Assembly: GCA_934281515.1 (NCBI GenBank)
Contig: CAKQXG010000006.1
Location: forward strand, 1 to 40,429
Origin: an uncultured Clostridia bacterium
Lineage (GTDB): Bacteria > Bacillota > Clostridia > Christensenellales > CAG-314
Length of the DNA: 40,429 nt
Direction of reading: 5' to 3'
In this document: positions 7,401 to 18,138 of the stretch, one piece after another
Numbering within the stretch: position 1 is the first letter of the stretch
Layout: every line of letters begins with the position of its first letter
Notes under the pieces: generated by a model
The model's input: only the letters and a program-made list of their open reading frames with translations
Told to the model about the DNA's origin: nothing
Databases searched by the model: none
Position numbers and translations under genes: made by a program

Positions 7401-8841
7401 CAACGTCGGCGACGACGCGTTGAAGGATCTTGACGACGACGGTATTATCCGTATCGGTGCCGAAGTACACCCCGGCGACATCCTTGTAGGTAAGGTTACT
7501 CCCAAGGGAGAGGCCGACCTGACCCCCGAAGAAAGACTGCTTCGCGCAATCTTCAGCGAAAAGGCCCGCGAAGTCCGCGACACGTCTCTGCGCGTACCTA
7601 ACGGCGAAGGCGGCATAGTGGTGGACGTCAAAGTGTTCACTCGCGAAAACAAGGACGAACTCGACCCCGGCGTAAGCAAGCTTGTACGCGTATACATTGC
7701 TCAAAAACGTAAGATTTCCGTCGGCGACAAGATGGCAGGCCGTCACGGTAACAAGGGCGTCGTGTCACGTATTTTGCCCGAAGAAGATATGCCTTTCATG
7801 GAAGACGGCACGCCGCTCAGCATCGTGCTTAACCCGCTGGGCGTTCCCTCTCGTATGAACATCGGTCAGGTGCTGGAAGTTCACTTGGGTCTTATCTCCA
7901 AGATGCTCGGCTGGCGTATCGCCACCCCGGTATTCGACGGCGCAAGCGAAGAGCAAATTCGTCAACTGTTTGAAGAAAACGGTATGGTTAACCCCGTTAC
8001 CGGCAAGGTGGACGGCAAGGTCAAGCTGTACGACGGACGTACTGGCGAACCGTTTGAAAACCGCGTAACAGTCGGTTACATGTACTACCTCAAACTGATT
8101 CACTTGGTCGACGACAAGATTCACGCACGCAGTACCGGCCCTTACAGCCTTGTTACGCAACAACCTTTGGGCGGCAAGGCGCAATTCGGCGGACAACGTT
8201 TCGGCGAAATGGAAATGTGGGCATTGGAAGCTTACGGTGCGGCAAACGTGCTGCAAGAAGTGCTTACCGTCAAGTCCGACGACGTGGTCGGTCGTGTCAA
8301 GACATACGAAGCTATCGTCAAGGGCGAAAACTTGCCCGAACCAGGTATTCCCGAGGCGTTCAAGGTGCTTATCAAGGAATTGCAATCGTTGGCACTGGAT
8401 GTCAAGGTACTGTCTGCCGACAACGAGGAAATCATTGTACGCGACAGCACGGACGACGAAGCCGACTACAACGAGACTATGCTTGCCGAACAAGAACGTC
8501 GCAAGGCTGAAATTCATGAGCTTGCCAACGACGACGAAGACATCTTCGCAAGCGATCACGGCAGCGAACAACACGGCTTTACCGACGACGATGACGACTT
8601 CAGTCTGGACAGCTTGTTTGACGATGACGAACATGACGGCTTGAACGGACTGTTCGGCAACGACGAAGAGGACGACTCCGACGACAACGGACCCGAAGAC
8701 GAGGAAAACATCAATCTCGGCGGATTGGACAGCCTGCTTGACGCAATCAGAGTCGACGGAGAAGACGACGATGAAGACGATGACGACAGCGACGACGATC
8801 TGTTTGACGACGATGACGAAGACGACGACAAAAACGACTAA
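4402..8841 (+). CDS. rpoB: DNA-directed RNA polymerase beta subunit, enlarged form
   Basis: The beta subunit forms the catalytic cleft of RNA polymerase with beta-prime. ATG 4402 follows GAGGAG (4388-4393); a TTG six bases earlier is less likely. All landmarks are present: the fork loop/rifampicin region at residues about 657-686 (GSSQLSQFMDQ, THKRKLSALGPGG), the PIETPEG segment, the GYNYEDA and GDKMAGRHGNKG catalytic-side motifs, and the LGGKAQFGGQRFGEMEMWAL clamp region. At 1479 residues it is nearly 300 longer than Bacillus RpoB. About 190 extra residues lie ahead of the rifampicin region (within about 290-560), and the last 130 residues (from about 1348) are an Asp/Glu-rich tail, densest in 1374-1479. 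In the rifampicin region the usual Arg after HKR is Lys679, and the usual PEGPNIGL reads PEGQNIGL. Confidence 0.97.
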   Translation: MIQDIKTRKYGNHDRKTFSQCKEVLPLPDLIEVQKESYRNFLEQGIREVFEDFSPIEDFAGHFRLDFLDHKLDAVPKYSEAECHLRDATYASPLRLTVRLTNKGTGEFLDQEVFMGDFPLMTDTGSFIINGAERVIVSQLVRSPGVYCDILRDKNGKPVYNTTAMPTRGAWLELEHDSVNNLLYVHVDRNRKLPITVLLRGILHDGMTKENRSGNYIAKLLEYDPVLALTFVKDDTATDQESLVEIYKRLRPGEIPTDESVQKTLNDLLFDAKRYDLARVGRYKFNKKLALATRLAGLTLGEDVDVALYTMPQYTCLTREQAELIADSGVVSEIEILDESGSTVTYHVSATEDFYNAVVGQYLDAQVTVPQSRTIKAGTVLTVSDAFDIQQSGINSVHTATETYTQIFDATDAQSAHDYEKILSKHLDCVVLSEVGTLDVYDERIDISGRTLAELPKPTYEEQKAYVLVTEAAQIAFDNGYNLYKCNNAGVIVFAKECPKVKVIGNRTVDPRLYAMTIDQRYIDIDFAACGLYEAVDTEVLREIFSNGLSVEETAELLRENRDELISKHITRQDIIATVNYNLNLKYGIGTSDDIDHLANRRVRSVGELLQNQFRIGISRLERVIRERMAIQEPGKATPQTLINVRPVSSAIKEFFGSSQLSQFMDQSNPIAELTHKRKLSALGPGGLNRERATFEVRDVHYTHYGRMCPIETPEGQNIGLITSLAGYARINEYGFIEAPYRRVDKIHKTVTDNVQYLAADEEDKYIIGQANEPLDEHGYFARPRITCRRQDEILEFPREKVDFIDVSPRQLISVATSLIPFLENDDTNRALMGSNMQRQAVPLISPEAPIVATGIEARIAYDSGVMIIAKEDGVVLKAADKEIIVQSDNGTVQSYTLKKFVRSNQGTCINQKVIVHAGDRVKKGDVLADGPSTDGGELALGRNMLIGFMTWEGYNYEDAVLLSERLVKEDAFTSIHIEEHEIECRETKLGPEEFTRDIPNVGDDALKDLDDDGIIRIGAEVHPGDILVGKVTPKGEADLTPEERLLRAIFSEKAREVRDTSLRVPNGEGGIVVDVKVFTRENKDELDPGVSKLVRVYIAQKRKISVGDKMAGRHGNKGVVSRILPEEDMPFMEDGTPLSIVLNPLGVPSRMNIGQVLEVHLGLISKMLGWRIATPVFDGASEEQIRQLFEENGMVNPVTGKVDGKVKLYDGRTGEPFENRVTVGYMYYLKLIHLVDDKIHARSTGPYSLVTQQPLGGKAQFGGQRFGEMEMWALEAYGAANVLQEVLTVKSDDVVGRVKTYEAIVKGENLPEPGIPEAFKVLIKELQSLALDVKVLSADNEEIIVRDSTDDEADYNETMLAEQERRKAEIHELANDDEDIFASDHGSEQHGFTDDDDDFSLDSLFDDDEHDGLNGLFGNDEEDDSDDNGPEDEENINLGGLDSLLDAIRVDGEDDDEDDDDSDDDLFDDDDEDDDKND

Positions 8842-8856
8842 GGGAGGTAACGTGAA

Positions 8857-12660
<3,804 letters not shown>

Positions 12661-12697
12661 CAATCTTTAAGTGGTCAGGCAATCGACACGGCGCCCT

Positions 12698-12722
12698 ACC
12701 CGACAGGCATTGTCGGGTTTGG
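12698..12722 (+). terminator. Probable terminator after rpoC
   Basis: An 8-bp stem (ACCCGACA with TGTCGGGT) and a 5-base loop are followed by only three to four T residues. It separates rpoBC from the next promoter; it may be leaky. Confidence 0.6.
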
Positions 12723-12743
12723 TGCAAAGTGTTGTGTAAATGC

Positions 12744-12772
12744 TTGACTACTTTGCTTTTATTTGGTAAAAT
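12744..12772 (+). promoter_or_regulatory. Promoter of the L7Ae-like / str genes
   Basis: -35 TTGACT, 17-base spacer, extended -10 TGG-TAAAAT. The predicted start near 12779 leaves only about nine bases before ATG 12788. Confidence 0.85.
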
Positions 12773-12787
12773 ATACGTTGGTAACCT

Positions 12788-13027
12788 ATGAACACTGATA
12801 CAGACAACGTAGTTGTAGGCAAAAAACAGATTTTGCGCGAAATGAAAAACGGGCGCGTGACGGAGATTCGTATAGCCGTCGACGTGGAACTCGACTATGC
12901 CGAGACGATGAAGTCGGAAGCGCGTCGCTTCGGTGTGCCGTATGTCATTTCGTCCACAATGCGGGAGCTTGCCGATGAGTTCGGAATAGACGTCCCGACG
13001 GGAGCTGTCGGCAAACTTGCCGATTAG
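12788..13027 (+). CDS. rplGB: L7Ae-like ribosomal/RNA-binding protein (YbxF-type)
   Basis: A 79-residue protein. The opening VVVGKKQILREMKNGRVTEIRIAVD aligns in kind with the IIIGTKQTVKALKRG-type start of Bacillus YbxF, followed by the alpha-beta core of L7Ae proteins, which bind kink-turn RNA. Its position between rpoC and rpsL is the same as in Bacillus, which makes the call secure despite low overall similarity. The exact role in bacteria is unclear; a ribosome or kink-turn RNA partner is expected. ATG 12788 has no visible Shine-Dalgarno sequence, and the promoter sits so close that the mRNA would be nearly leaderless. Downstream, 144 bases separate it from rpsL. Confidence 0.85.
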   Translation: MNTDTDNVVVGKKQILREMKNGRVTEIRIAVDVELDYAETMKSEARRFGVPYVISSTMRELADEFGIDVPTGAVGKLAD

Positions 13028-13171
13028 CCGCGGTTTTGTATGCGACAATGTATCGGACAGACGACTGATTTGTCGTTTGTAGGTCAACAATTATTTAGTT
13101 ATGTCCGTAGGCAACTACGTGCATATAAGTCCGTTTAGGACCGACATTCACCATTGAAAGGAGGTAAAAAA

Positions 13172-13546
13172 ATGGCAACAATCAACCAATTGATTAAGCA
13201 AGGAAGAAAGCGTGACGCAGAAAAGAGCAAGTCTCCTCTTCTGGACAGCTGTCCTCAAAAGCGCGGCGTATGCCTGAACGTAACCACGACTTCTCCCAAA
13301 AAGCCTAACTCTGCTCTCCGTAAGATTGCACGTGTACGCCGTACCAACGGTATGGAAGGTACATGCTACATTCCCGGTGAAGGCCACAACCTTCAAGAGC
13401 ACAGCGTTGTATTGATTCGCGGCGGCAGAGTACGTGACCTGCCCGGTATTCGTTACCACATCATCCGCGGTACGTTGGACGCTTCCGGCGTAGCTAACCG
13501 CAGACAAGCCCGCAGCAAGTACGGCGCAAAACGTCCCAAGAACTAA
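13172..13546 (+). CDS. rpsL: 30S ribosomal protein S12, with Arg88
   Basis: S12 sits at the decoding centre of the small subunit. The 124-residue protein is the same length as Escherichia coli S12 and aligns without gaps from its opening MATINQLIKQ. The SPKKPNSALRK loop carries the normal Lys43. The second decoding loop reads GGRVRDLPGIRYH, so residue 88 is Arg (codon CGT 13433-13435) where most bacteria have Lys. Lys88-to-Arg is a known streptomycin-resistance change. ATG 13172 has an ideal AAAGGAGG site at 13157-13164. The 144-base leader after the L7Ae-like gene contains an inverted CGACAA/TTGTCG pair, but I find no clear promoter there. Confidence 0.98.
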   Translation: MATINQLIKQGRKRDAEKSKSPLLDSCPQKRGVCLNVTTTSPKKPNSALRKIARVRRTNGMEGTCYIPGEGHNLQEHSVVLIRGGRVRDLPGIRYHIIRGTLDASGVANRRQARSKYGAKRPKN

Positions 13547-13755
13547 GCCTAGTTTTGGCAGGGACAAACCTAACTACAGTTCAATTGGTGAATAGTCGGA
13601 TTGTTTAATTTTGACTTTCCCCGTAAGCAGTATGCCCTGCGGTAATCCGCAGATAGCGCAGAAGTTTCTCCGCGTCGGTGGAGCGACGTGTCGAGTTGGC
13701 TGTATTGGTTGGTAAAAACAAAATTAAATCTATTCTAAACAGGAGGTAAAAACAC
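13547..13755 (+). other. Structured intercistronic region between rpsL and rpsG
   Basis: The 209 bases hold a perfect 6-bp hairpin with a TAAT loop (13637-13652) and a longer GC-rich section (13650-13705) able to fold. In E. coli protein S7 binds the rpsL-rpsG spacer to control its own synthesis; a similar role here is inference. I see no strong promoter or terminator. Confidence 0.4.
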
Positions 13756-14226
13756 ATGCCCAGAAGAAGTGGTGTCCCCAAAAGGGATGTTCTTCCCGAT
13801 CCCGTGTATGGCAGCAAGGTTGTGACCAAGGTCATCAACCAGGTCATGCTGGACGGCAAGAAGGGTACTGCCCAGGAAATTGTCTACGGCGCATTCGACG
13901 AAATCAAAGCCAAGACAGGACAAGACCCGATGGAAGTGTTCAACAAAGCTATCAATAACCTTATGCCTATGCTGGAGTGCAAAGCCAGACGTGTAGGCGG
14001 TGCAAACTACCAGGTACCTATGGAAGTCCGTCCCGAAAGACGTCAGACATTGGCTATCCGTTGGCTTGTTTTGTTTGCTCGCAAACGCAATGACCGTTAC
14101 ATGTACCAACGCTTGGCAGGTGAGCTCATGGATGCAGCCAACGAAACCGGCGGCGCGTTCAAGAGAAAGGAAGAAATGCACAGAGCAGCCGAAGCCAACA
14201 AGGCATTTGCGCATTTCAGATGGTAA
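13756..14226 (+). CDS. rpsG: 30S ribosomal protein S7
   Basis: A 156-residue S7, the typical bacterial length. S7 binds the 3' domain of 16S rRNA and starts assembly of the small-subunit head. The N-terminal PRRSGVPKRDVLPDPVYGS, the central MEVRPERRQTLAIRWLV block and the C-terminal HRAAEANKAFAHFRW are hallmark sequences. AGGAGG at 13740-13745 lies at normal distance from ATG 13756. It follows rpsL and precedes fusA by 20 bases, the standard str operon order. Confidence 0.98.
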   Translation: MPRRSGVPKRDVLPDPVYGSKVVTKVINQVMLDGKKGTAQEIVYGAFDEIKAKTGQDPMEVFNKAINNLMPMLECKARRVGGANYQVPMEVRPERRQTLAIRWLVLFARKRNDRYMYQRLAGELMDAANETGGAFKRKEEMHRAAEANKAFAHFRW

Positions 14227-14246
14227 TCAAGGGAGTTTGATCGGTA

Positions 14247-16346
14247 ATGGCAAGAATTTATCCACTGCAAAATGTGCGCAATATCGGTATTATGGCGCAC
14301 ATCGACGCAGGAAAGACAACTACCAGCGAAAGAATACTGTTTTTCTCCGGAAAGACTCGCAAGCTGGGTGAAGTACACGAAGGTACGGCTGTCATGGACA
14401 GCATGGCGCAGGAGCAGGAACGCGGTATCACTATCGCAAGTGCGGCTACTACGGTCCATTGGGTCAACCACTACAACGACGTTGACTACCGTATCAACCT
14501 GATCGACACCCCGGGACACGTCGACTTTACCGTCGAAGTAGAACGTTCCTTGCGCGTACTGGACGGCGCAGTTGCAGTGTTCTGCGCGAAAGGCGGCGTC
14601 GAGCCGCAAAGTGAGACTGTGTGGCACCAGGCCACCAAGTACAATGTTCCCAGAATTGCGTTCGTCAACAAGATGGATATCAACGGCGCAAACTTCAACA
14701 ACGTAGTCAAGATGATGCGCGAGCGTTTGAAGGCAAACGCAATGCCTATTCAGTTGCCTATCGGTAGAGAGGAATCGTTCAAGGGACTTGTAGACGTCAT
14801 CACAAAGAAAGCGTACTACTACAATGACCCCACAGGCATGCACATCGACGAGGGCGAAATCCCCGCCGACATGGTGGACGAAGTCAATGCTGCTCACGAC
14901 GAACTTGTCGAGTTTGTCGCAGGCACGGACGACGCCCTCATGGAAAAGTTCTTTGCCGAGGGTGACTTGTCGGTGGACGAAATCAAGACTGCTCTTCGCA
15001 AAGCCGTAATTGACCTCAAGGTAAACCCCGTTTTGTGTGGATCTTCCTACAAAAACAAGGGTGTGCAAAAACTGCTTGACGCAGTTTGCGATTACCTGCC
15101 CAGTCCCGTCGACGTGGACCACGTCGTAGGATTCGACGTCAAGGACCACGACAAGAAGATTGTCCGCAAGACGGACGACGACGAGCCTTTCTGCGGATTG
15201 GCATTCAAAATCGTTGCCGACCCGTTTGTGGGCAAACTGTGCTACTGCCGTGTGTACAGCGGTACTTTGCAAGCAGGCAGCTACGTGTACAACAGCACCA
15301 AGGGCAAGCGCGAACGCGTAACCAAAGTGTTGCAAATGCACGCCGCTCAACGTGAAGAAATCCCCGAAACCTACGCAGGCGAAATCGTTGCGTTGGTAGG
15401 TCTCAAAGACACTACCACGGGCGACACGCTGTGTGTGGAAAGCAACCCCATCGTGCTGGAAAGCATGGTGTTCCCCGAGCCGGTCATCAAGGTTGCAATC
15501 GAACCCAAGACCAAGGCAGGACAGGAAAAAATGACCCTTGCGCTCATCAAACTTGCCGAAGAGGACCCGACATTCAAGACCTATACGGATCAGGAAACGG
15601 GTCAGACCATCATCGCCGGTATGGGTGAGTTGCACCTCGAAATCATCGTCGACAGATTGTTGCGTGAGTTCAAGGTGGAAGCAAACATCGGTAAACCGCA
15701 AGTATCCTACCGTGAAACCATTCGTAAATCGGTCGAAGCGGAAGGCAAGTACGTGCGCCAATCCGGCGGTAAAGGTCAGTACGGTCATTGTAAGATTCGT
15801 ATGGAACCTCTCGAAGCAGGCAAGGGTTACGAATTTGTCGACGCAACCGTCGGCGGAAGCATTCCCAAGGAATACATCCAACCTATCAACAATGGTATCG
15901 TCGAAGCCGCCAAAAACGGTCCTTTGGCAGGATACGAAGTGGTTGACTTCAAGGTTACTGTGTACGACGGTAGCTTCCACGCGGTAGACAGCTCGGAAAT
16001 GGCATTTAAGATTGCAGGTTCGTTGGCGTTTAAAAATGCCGCCGCTATCGCCGACCCCGTATTGCTTGAACCTATGATGAAGGTGGAAATCACCCTTCCC
16101 GAGGAATATCTCGGCGACGTCATGGGCAACGTTACGGCTCGTCGCGGCAGTGTGTCGGGTATCGAAATGCGCAACGGCGTACAAGTGATCGACGCGTTTA
16201 TTCCTCTCGCGGAGATGTTCGGTTACGCAACCGACCTTCGCAGCCGTACACAAGGCAGAGGCAACTACAGTATGCAATTCGACCACTTTGCGGAAGTACC
16301 CAAGTCGGTTCGTGACAAGATTGTCAAGGACGGCTCCGCAAAATAG
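14247..16346 (+). CDS. fusA: Translation elongation factor G
   Basis: A 699-residue EF-G, the GTPase that drives ribosomal translocation. The GTP-binding motifs are intact: P-loop AHIDAGKTT (residues about 17-25), switch II DTPGHVD, and NKMD. The five-domain layout is complete, with domain IV near residues 480-600 (the VSYRETI start) and the C-terminal domain ending in RGNYSMQFDHFAEVP. AAGGGAG upstream is a fair ribosome site, and the gene is 20 bases after rpsG. I see no sign that this is the EF-G paralogue; its str-operon position argues for the main copy. Confidence 0.98.
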   Translation: MARIYPLQNVRNIGIMAHIDAGKTTTSERILFFSGKTRKLGEVHEGTAVMDSMAQEQERGITIASAATTVHWVNHYNDVDYRINLIDTPGHVDFTVEVERSLRVLDGAVAVFCAKGGVEPQSETVWHQATKYNVPRIAFVNKMDINGANFNNVVKMMRERLKANAMPIQLPIGREESFKGLVDVITKKAYYYNDPTGMHIDEGEIPADMVDEVNAAHDELVEFVAGTDDALMEKFFAEGDLSVDEIKTALRKAVIDLKVNPVLCGSSYKNKGVQKLLDAVCDYLPSPVDVDHVVGFDVKDHDKKIVRKTDDDEPFCGLAFKIVADPFVGKLCYCRVYSGTLQAGSYVYNSTKGKRERVTKVLQMHAAQREEIPETYAGEIVALVGLKDTTTGDTLCVESNPIVLESMVFPEPVIKVAIEPKTKAGQEKMTLALIKLAEEDPTFKTYTDQETGQTIIAGMGELHLEIIVDRLLREFKVEANIGKPQVSYRETIRKSVEAEGKYVRQSGGKGQYGHCKIRMEPLEAGKGYEFVDATVGGSIPKEYIQPINNGIVEAAKNGPLAGYEVVDFKVTVYDGSFHAVDSSEMAFKIAGSLAFKNAAAIADPVLLEPMMKVEITLPEEYLGDVMGNVTARRGSVSGIEMRNGVQVIDAFIPLAEMFGYATDLRSRTQGRGNYSMQFDHFAEVPKSVRDKIVKDGSAK

Positions 16347-16369
16347 TTTTGGAATTTGCACTAAAAGTG

Positions 16370-16398
16370 TAGACCAAAATCAAAAAATAGGGTATAAT
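16370..16398 (+). promoter_or_regulatory. Separate promoter of tuf
   Basis: -35 TAGACC, 17-base spacer, -10 TATAAT, in the 117-base gap after fusA. It would let tuf be expressed beyond the str operon level. The leader is about 60 bases. Confidence 0.75.
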
Positions 16399-16463
16399 CT
16401 ACTCGAAGAGTAATTTTTCAAAAATATTTTGATATTATCAAAAAACCAGGAGGAACTACTACA

Positions 16464-17675
16464 ATGGCAAAAGCAAAGTTTGACAGAACGAAACCGCACG
16501 TCAACATTGGTACTATCGGACACGTAGACCACGGTAAGACCACGTTGACAGCAGCCATCACCATGGTTATGGCTATGAAAAACGGTGCGCAAGTTATGGC
16601 TTACGACCAAATCGACAAGGCTCCCGAAGAAAGAGCTCGTGGTATCACAATCAACACCGCACACGTAGAATACGAAACAGACAAGCGTCACTACGCTCAC
16701 GTTGACTGCCCCGGCCACGCCGACTACGTCAAAAACATGATCACCGGTGCTGCACAGATGGACGGCGCAATCCTCGTCGTTTCTTCCGCTGACGGCCCGA
16801 TGCCCCAAACACGTGAACACATCCTTCTTGCTCGTCAGGTTGGCGTGCCCTACATCGTTGTATTTATGAACAAGACCGACCTTGTCGACGATCCCGAACT
16901 TCTCGAGCTCGTTGAAATGGAAATCCGCGAATTGCTCAGCAAGTACGACTTCCCCGGCGACGAAACCCCCATCATCAAGGGTTCTGCTAAGGTCGCTATG
17001 GACGCTTACCAAGCAGGCAACCACGACATCAACGATCCCGTCTACAAGCCCATCCTTGACCTTATGGACGCTGTTGACGCTTACATCCCCACACCCGCAC
17101 GTGACACCGACAAACCCTTCCTTATGCCCGTTGAAGACGTATTCACCATCACCGGACGCGGAACGGTTGCTACCGGCCGTGTAGAACGTGGTTCCGTCAA
17201 GCCCTCCGATCCCGTTGAAATCGTTGGTTTGAAGGACGAAATCAAGACATCCGTTGTTACGGGCGTCGAAATGTTCCGTAAGCTTCTTGACGAAGCTTTC
17301 GCAGGCGACAACGTTGGTCTTCTTCTTCGTGGTATCGACCGCAAAGAAATCGAAAGAGGACAAGTTATCGCTAAACCGAAGAGCGTTACACCTCACCGTG
17401 AGTTCGAAGGTCAAGTATACGTACTGACCAAGGAAGAAGGCGGCCGTCACAGCCCGTTCTTCAAGGGATATCGTCCTCAATTCTATTTCCGTACAACCGA
17501 CGTTACAGGCTCCATCGAGCTTGACCCCGGCGTGGAAATGGTTATGCCCGGCGACCACACTCACATCAAGGTTGAGTTGATCACCCCGATCGCTATGGAA
17601 GAAGGTCTTCGCTTCGCTATCCGTGAAGGTGGCCACACCGTCGGTTCCGGCGTTGTTTCCAAGATCATTAAGTAA
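16464..17675 (+). CDS. tuf: Translation elongation factor Tu
   Basis: A 403-residue EF-Tu that carries aminoacyl-tRNA to the ribosome. Visible motifs are the P-loop GHVDHGKTT (residues about 18-26), switch I RARGITINTAHVEY, switch II DCPGHADYVKNM and NKTD, then domains 2 and 3 ending in LRFAIREGGHTVGSGVVSKI. The gene uses a narrower, more biased codon set than its neighbours, as expected for very high expression. AGGAGG lies just upstream of ATG 16464. It closes the str cluster; the S10 operon, which usually follows, does not. Confidence 0.98.
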   Translation: MAKAKFDRTKPHVNIGTIGHVDHGKTTLTAAITMVMAMKNGAQVMAYDQIDKAPEERARGITINTAHVEYETDKRHYAHVDCPGHADYVKNMITGAAQMDGAILVVSSADGPMPQTREHILLARQVGVPYIVVFMNKTDLVDDPELLELVEMEIRELLSKYDFPGDETPIIKGSAKVAMDAYQAGNHDINDPVYKPILDLMDAVDAYIPTPARDTDKPFLMPVEDVFTITGRGTVATGRVERGSVKPSDPVEIVGLKDEIKTSVVTGVEMFRKLLDEAFAGDNVGLLLRGIDRKEIERGQVIAKPKSVTPHREFEGQVYVLTKEEGGRHSPFFKGYRPQFYFRTTDVTGSIELDPGVEMVMPGDHTHIKVELITPIAMEEGLRFAIREGGHTVGSGVVSKIIK

Positions 17676-17694
17676 TTAAGTCAAACGATTACGC

Positions 17695-17728
17695 AAAAAG
17701 ACGTTGCTTTGTAGCAGCGTCTTTTTTG
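17695..17728 (+). terminator. Intrinsic terminator of tuf
   Basis: A 12-bp stem with one G-U pair (AAAAGACGTTGC with GCAGCGTCTTTT), 6-base loop and a run of T, 20 bases after the tuf stop. Confidence 0.93.
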
Positions 17729-17730
17729 TT

Positions 17731-18023
17731 TTGTGTCAAATATCGGGGTGCAAGAAGATTCTCATTGAGCAAGCAAGCGAGCGGACGGATAGGTTTTGCA
17801 AACGGCACAAGTGGGATGCTTTGCCCCTCGAATGCGCAGCCTTCGAGGGGCGACATGCCGATGCGCCGAACATGCATCGAAAACCGTAATTGACTGTATG
17901 TAAAAATTGCGATTGAAAACAACTGCATAATCAACTGTATTATGACCGTAACGACATACGAAACCGAAATAGTCATATATTCATAAATACTTGTAACTGC
18001 AATATGCCATCACAAACAATTAC
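17731..18023. other. Intergenic spacer after tuf
   Basis: No gene is visible. It holds a perfect 10-bp GC-rich hairpin without a T tract (GCCCCTCGAA at 17823-17832 with 17842-17851), a weaker CGATGC/GCATCG hairpin just after it, and a 16-base word (17919-17934) that recurs exactly in the 23S rRNA leader at 39394-39409. Repeat copy B follows. Confidence 0.55.
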
Positions 18024-18094
18024 TCAAAGTTTTTGAAAAGATAGGGGTACGGGAGAAGGGAAAACTTTTTTCAAAAAGTTTTCCCTCCCCCGTA
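18024..18094 (+). repeat. Convergent-junction palindromic repeat, copy B
   Basis: Begins TCAAAGTTTTTGAAAAGAT, then the palindrome with GAAGGGAAAACTTTTTTC in its centre, and ends in CCCCCGTA. It is followed by a run of ten C and ten A. It lies between the convergent tuf and M1 peptidase genes; tuf already has its own terminator, so this element may mainly serve the opposite strand. Confidence 0.88.
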
Positions 18095-18138
18095 AATATA
18101 TCCCCCCCCCAAAAAAAAAACTTTTTCTGAATGTGGTT

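Noticed and set aside
14097..16361. Open frame opposite fusA and similar ones opposite tuf, purB and the VirD4-like gene
   Set aside because: All are antisense to certain genes and lack start signals.
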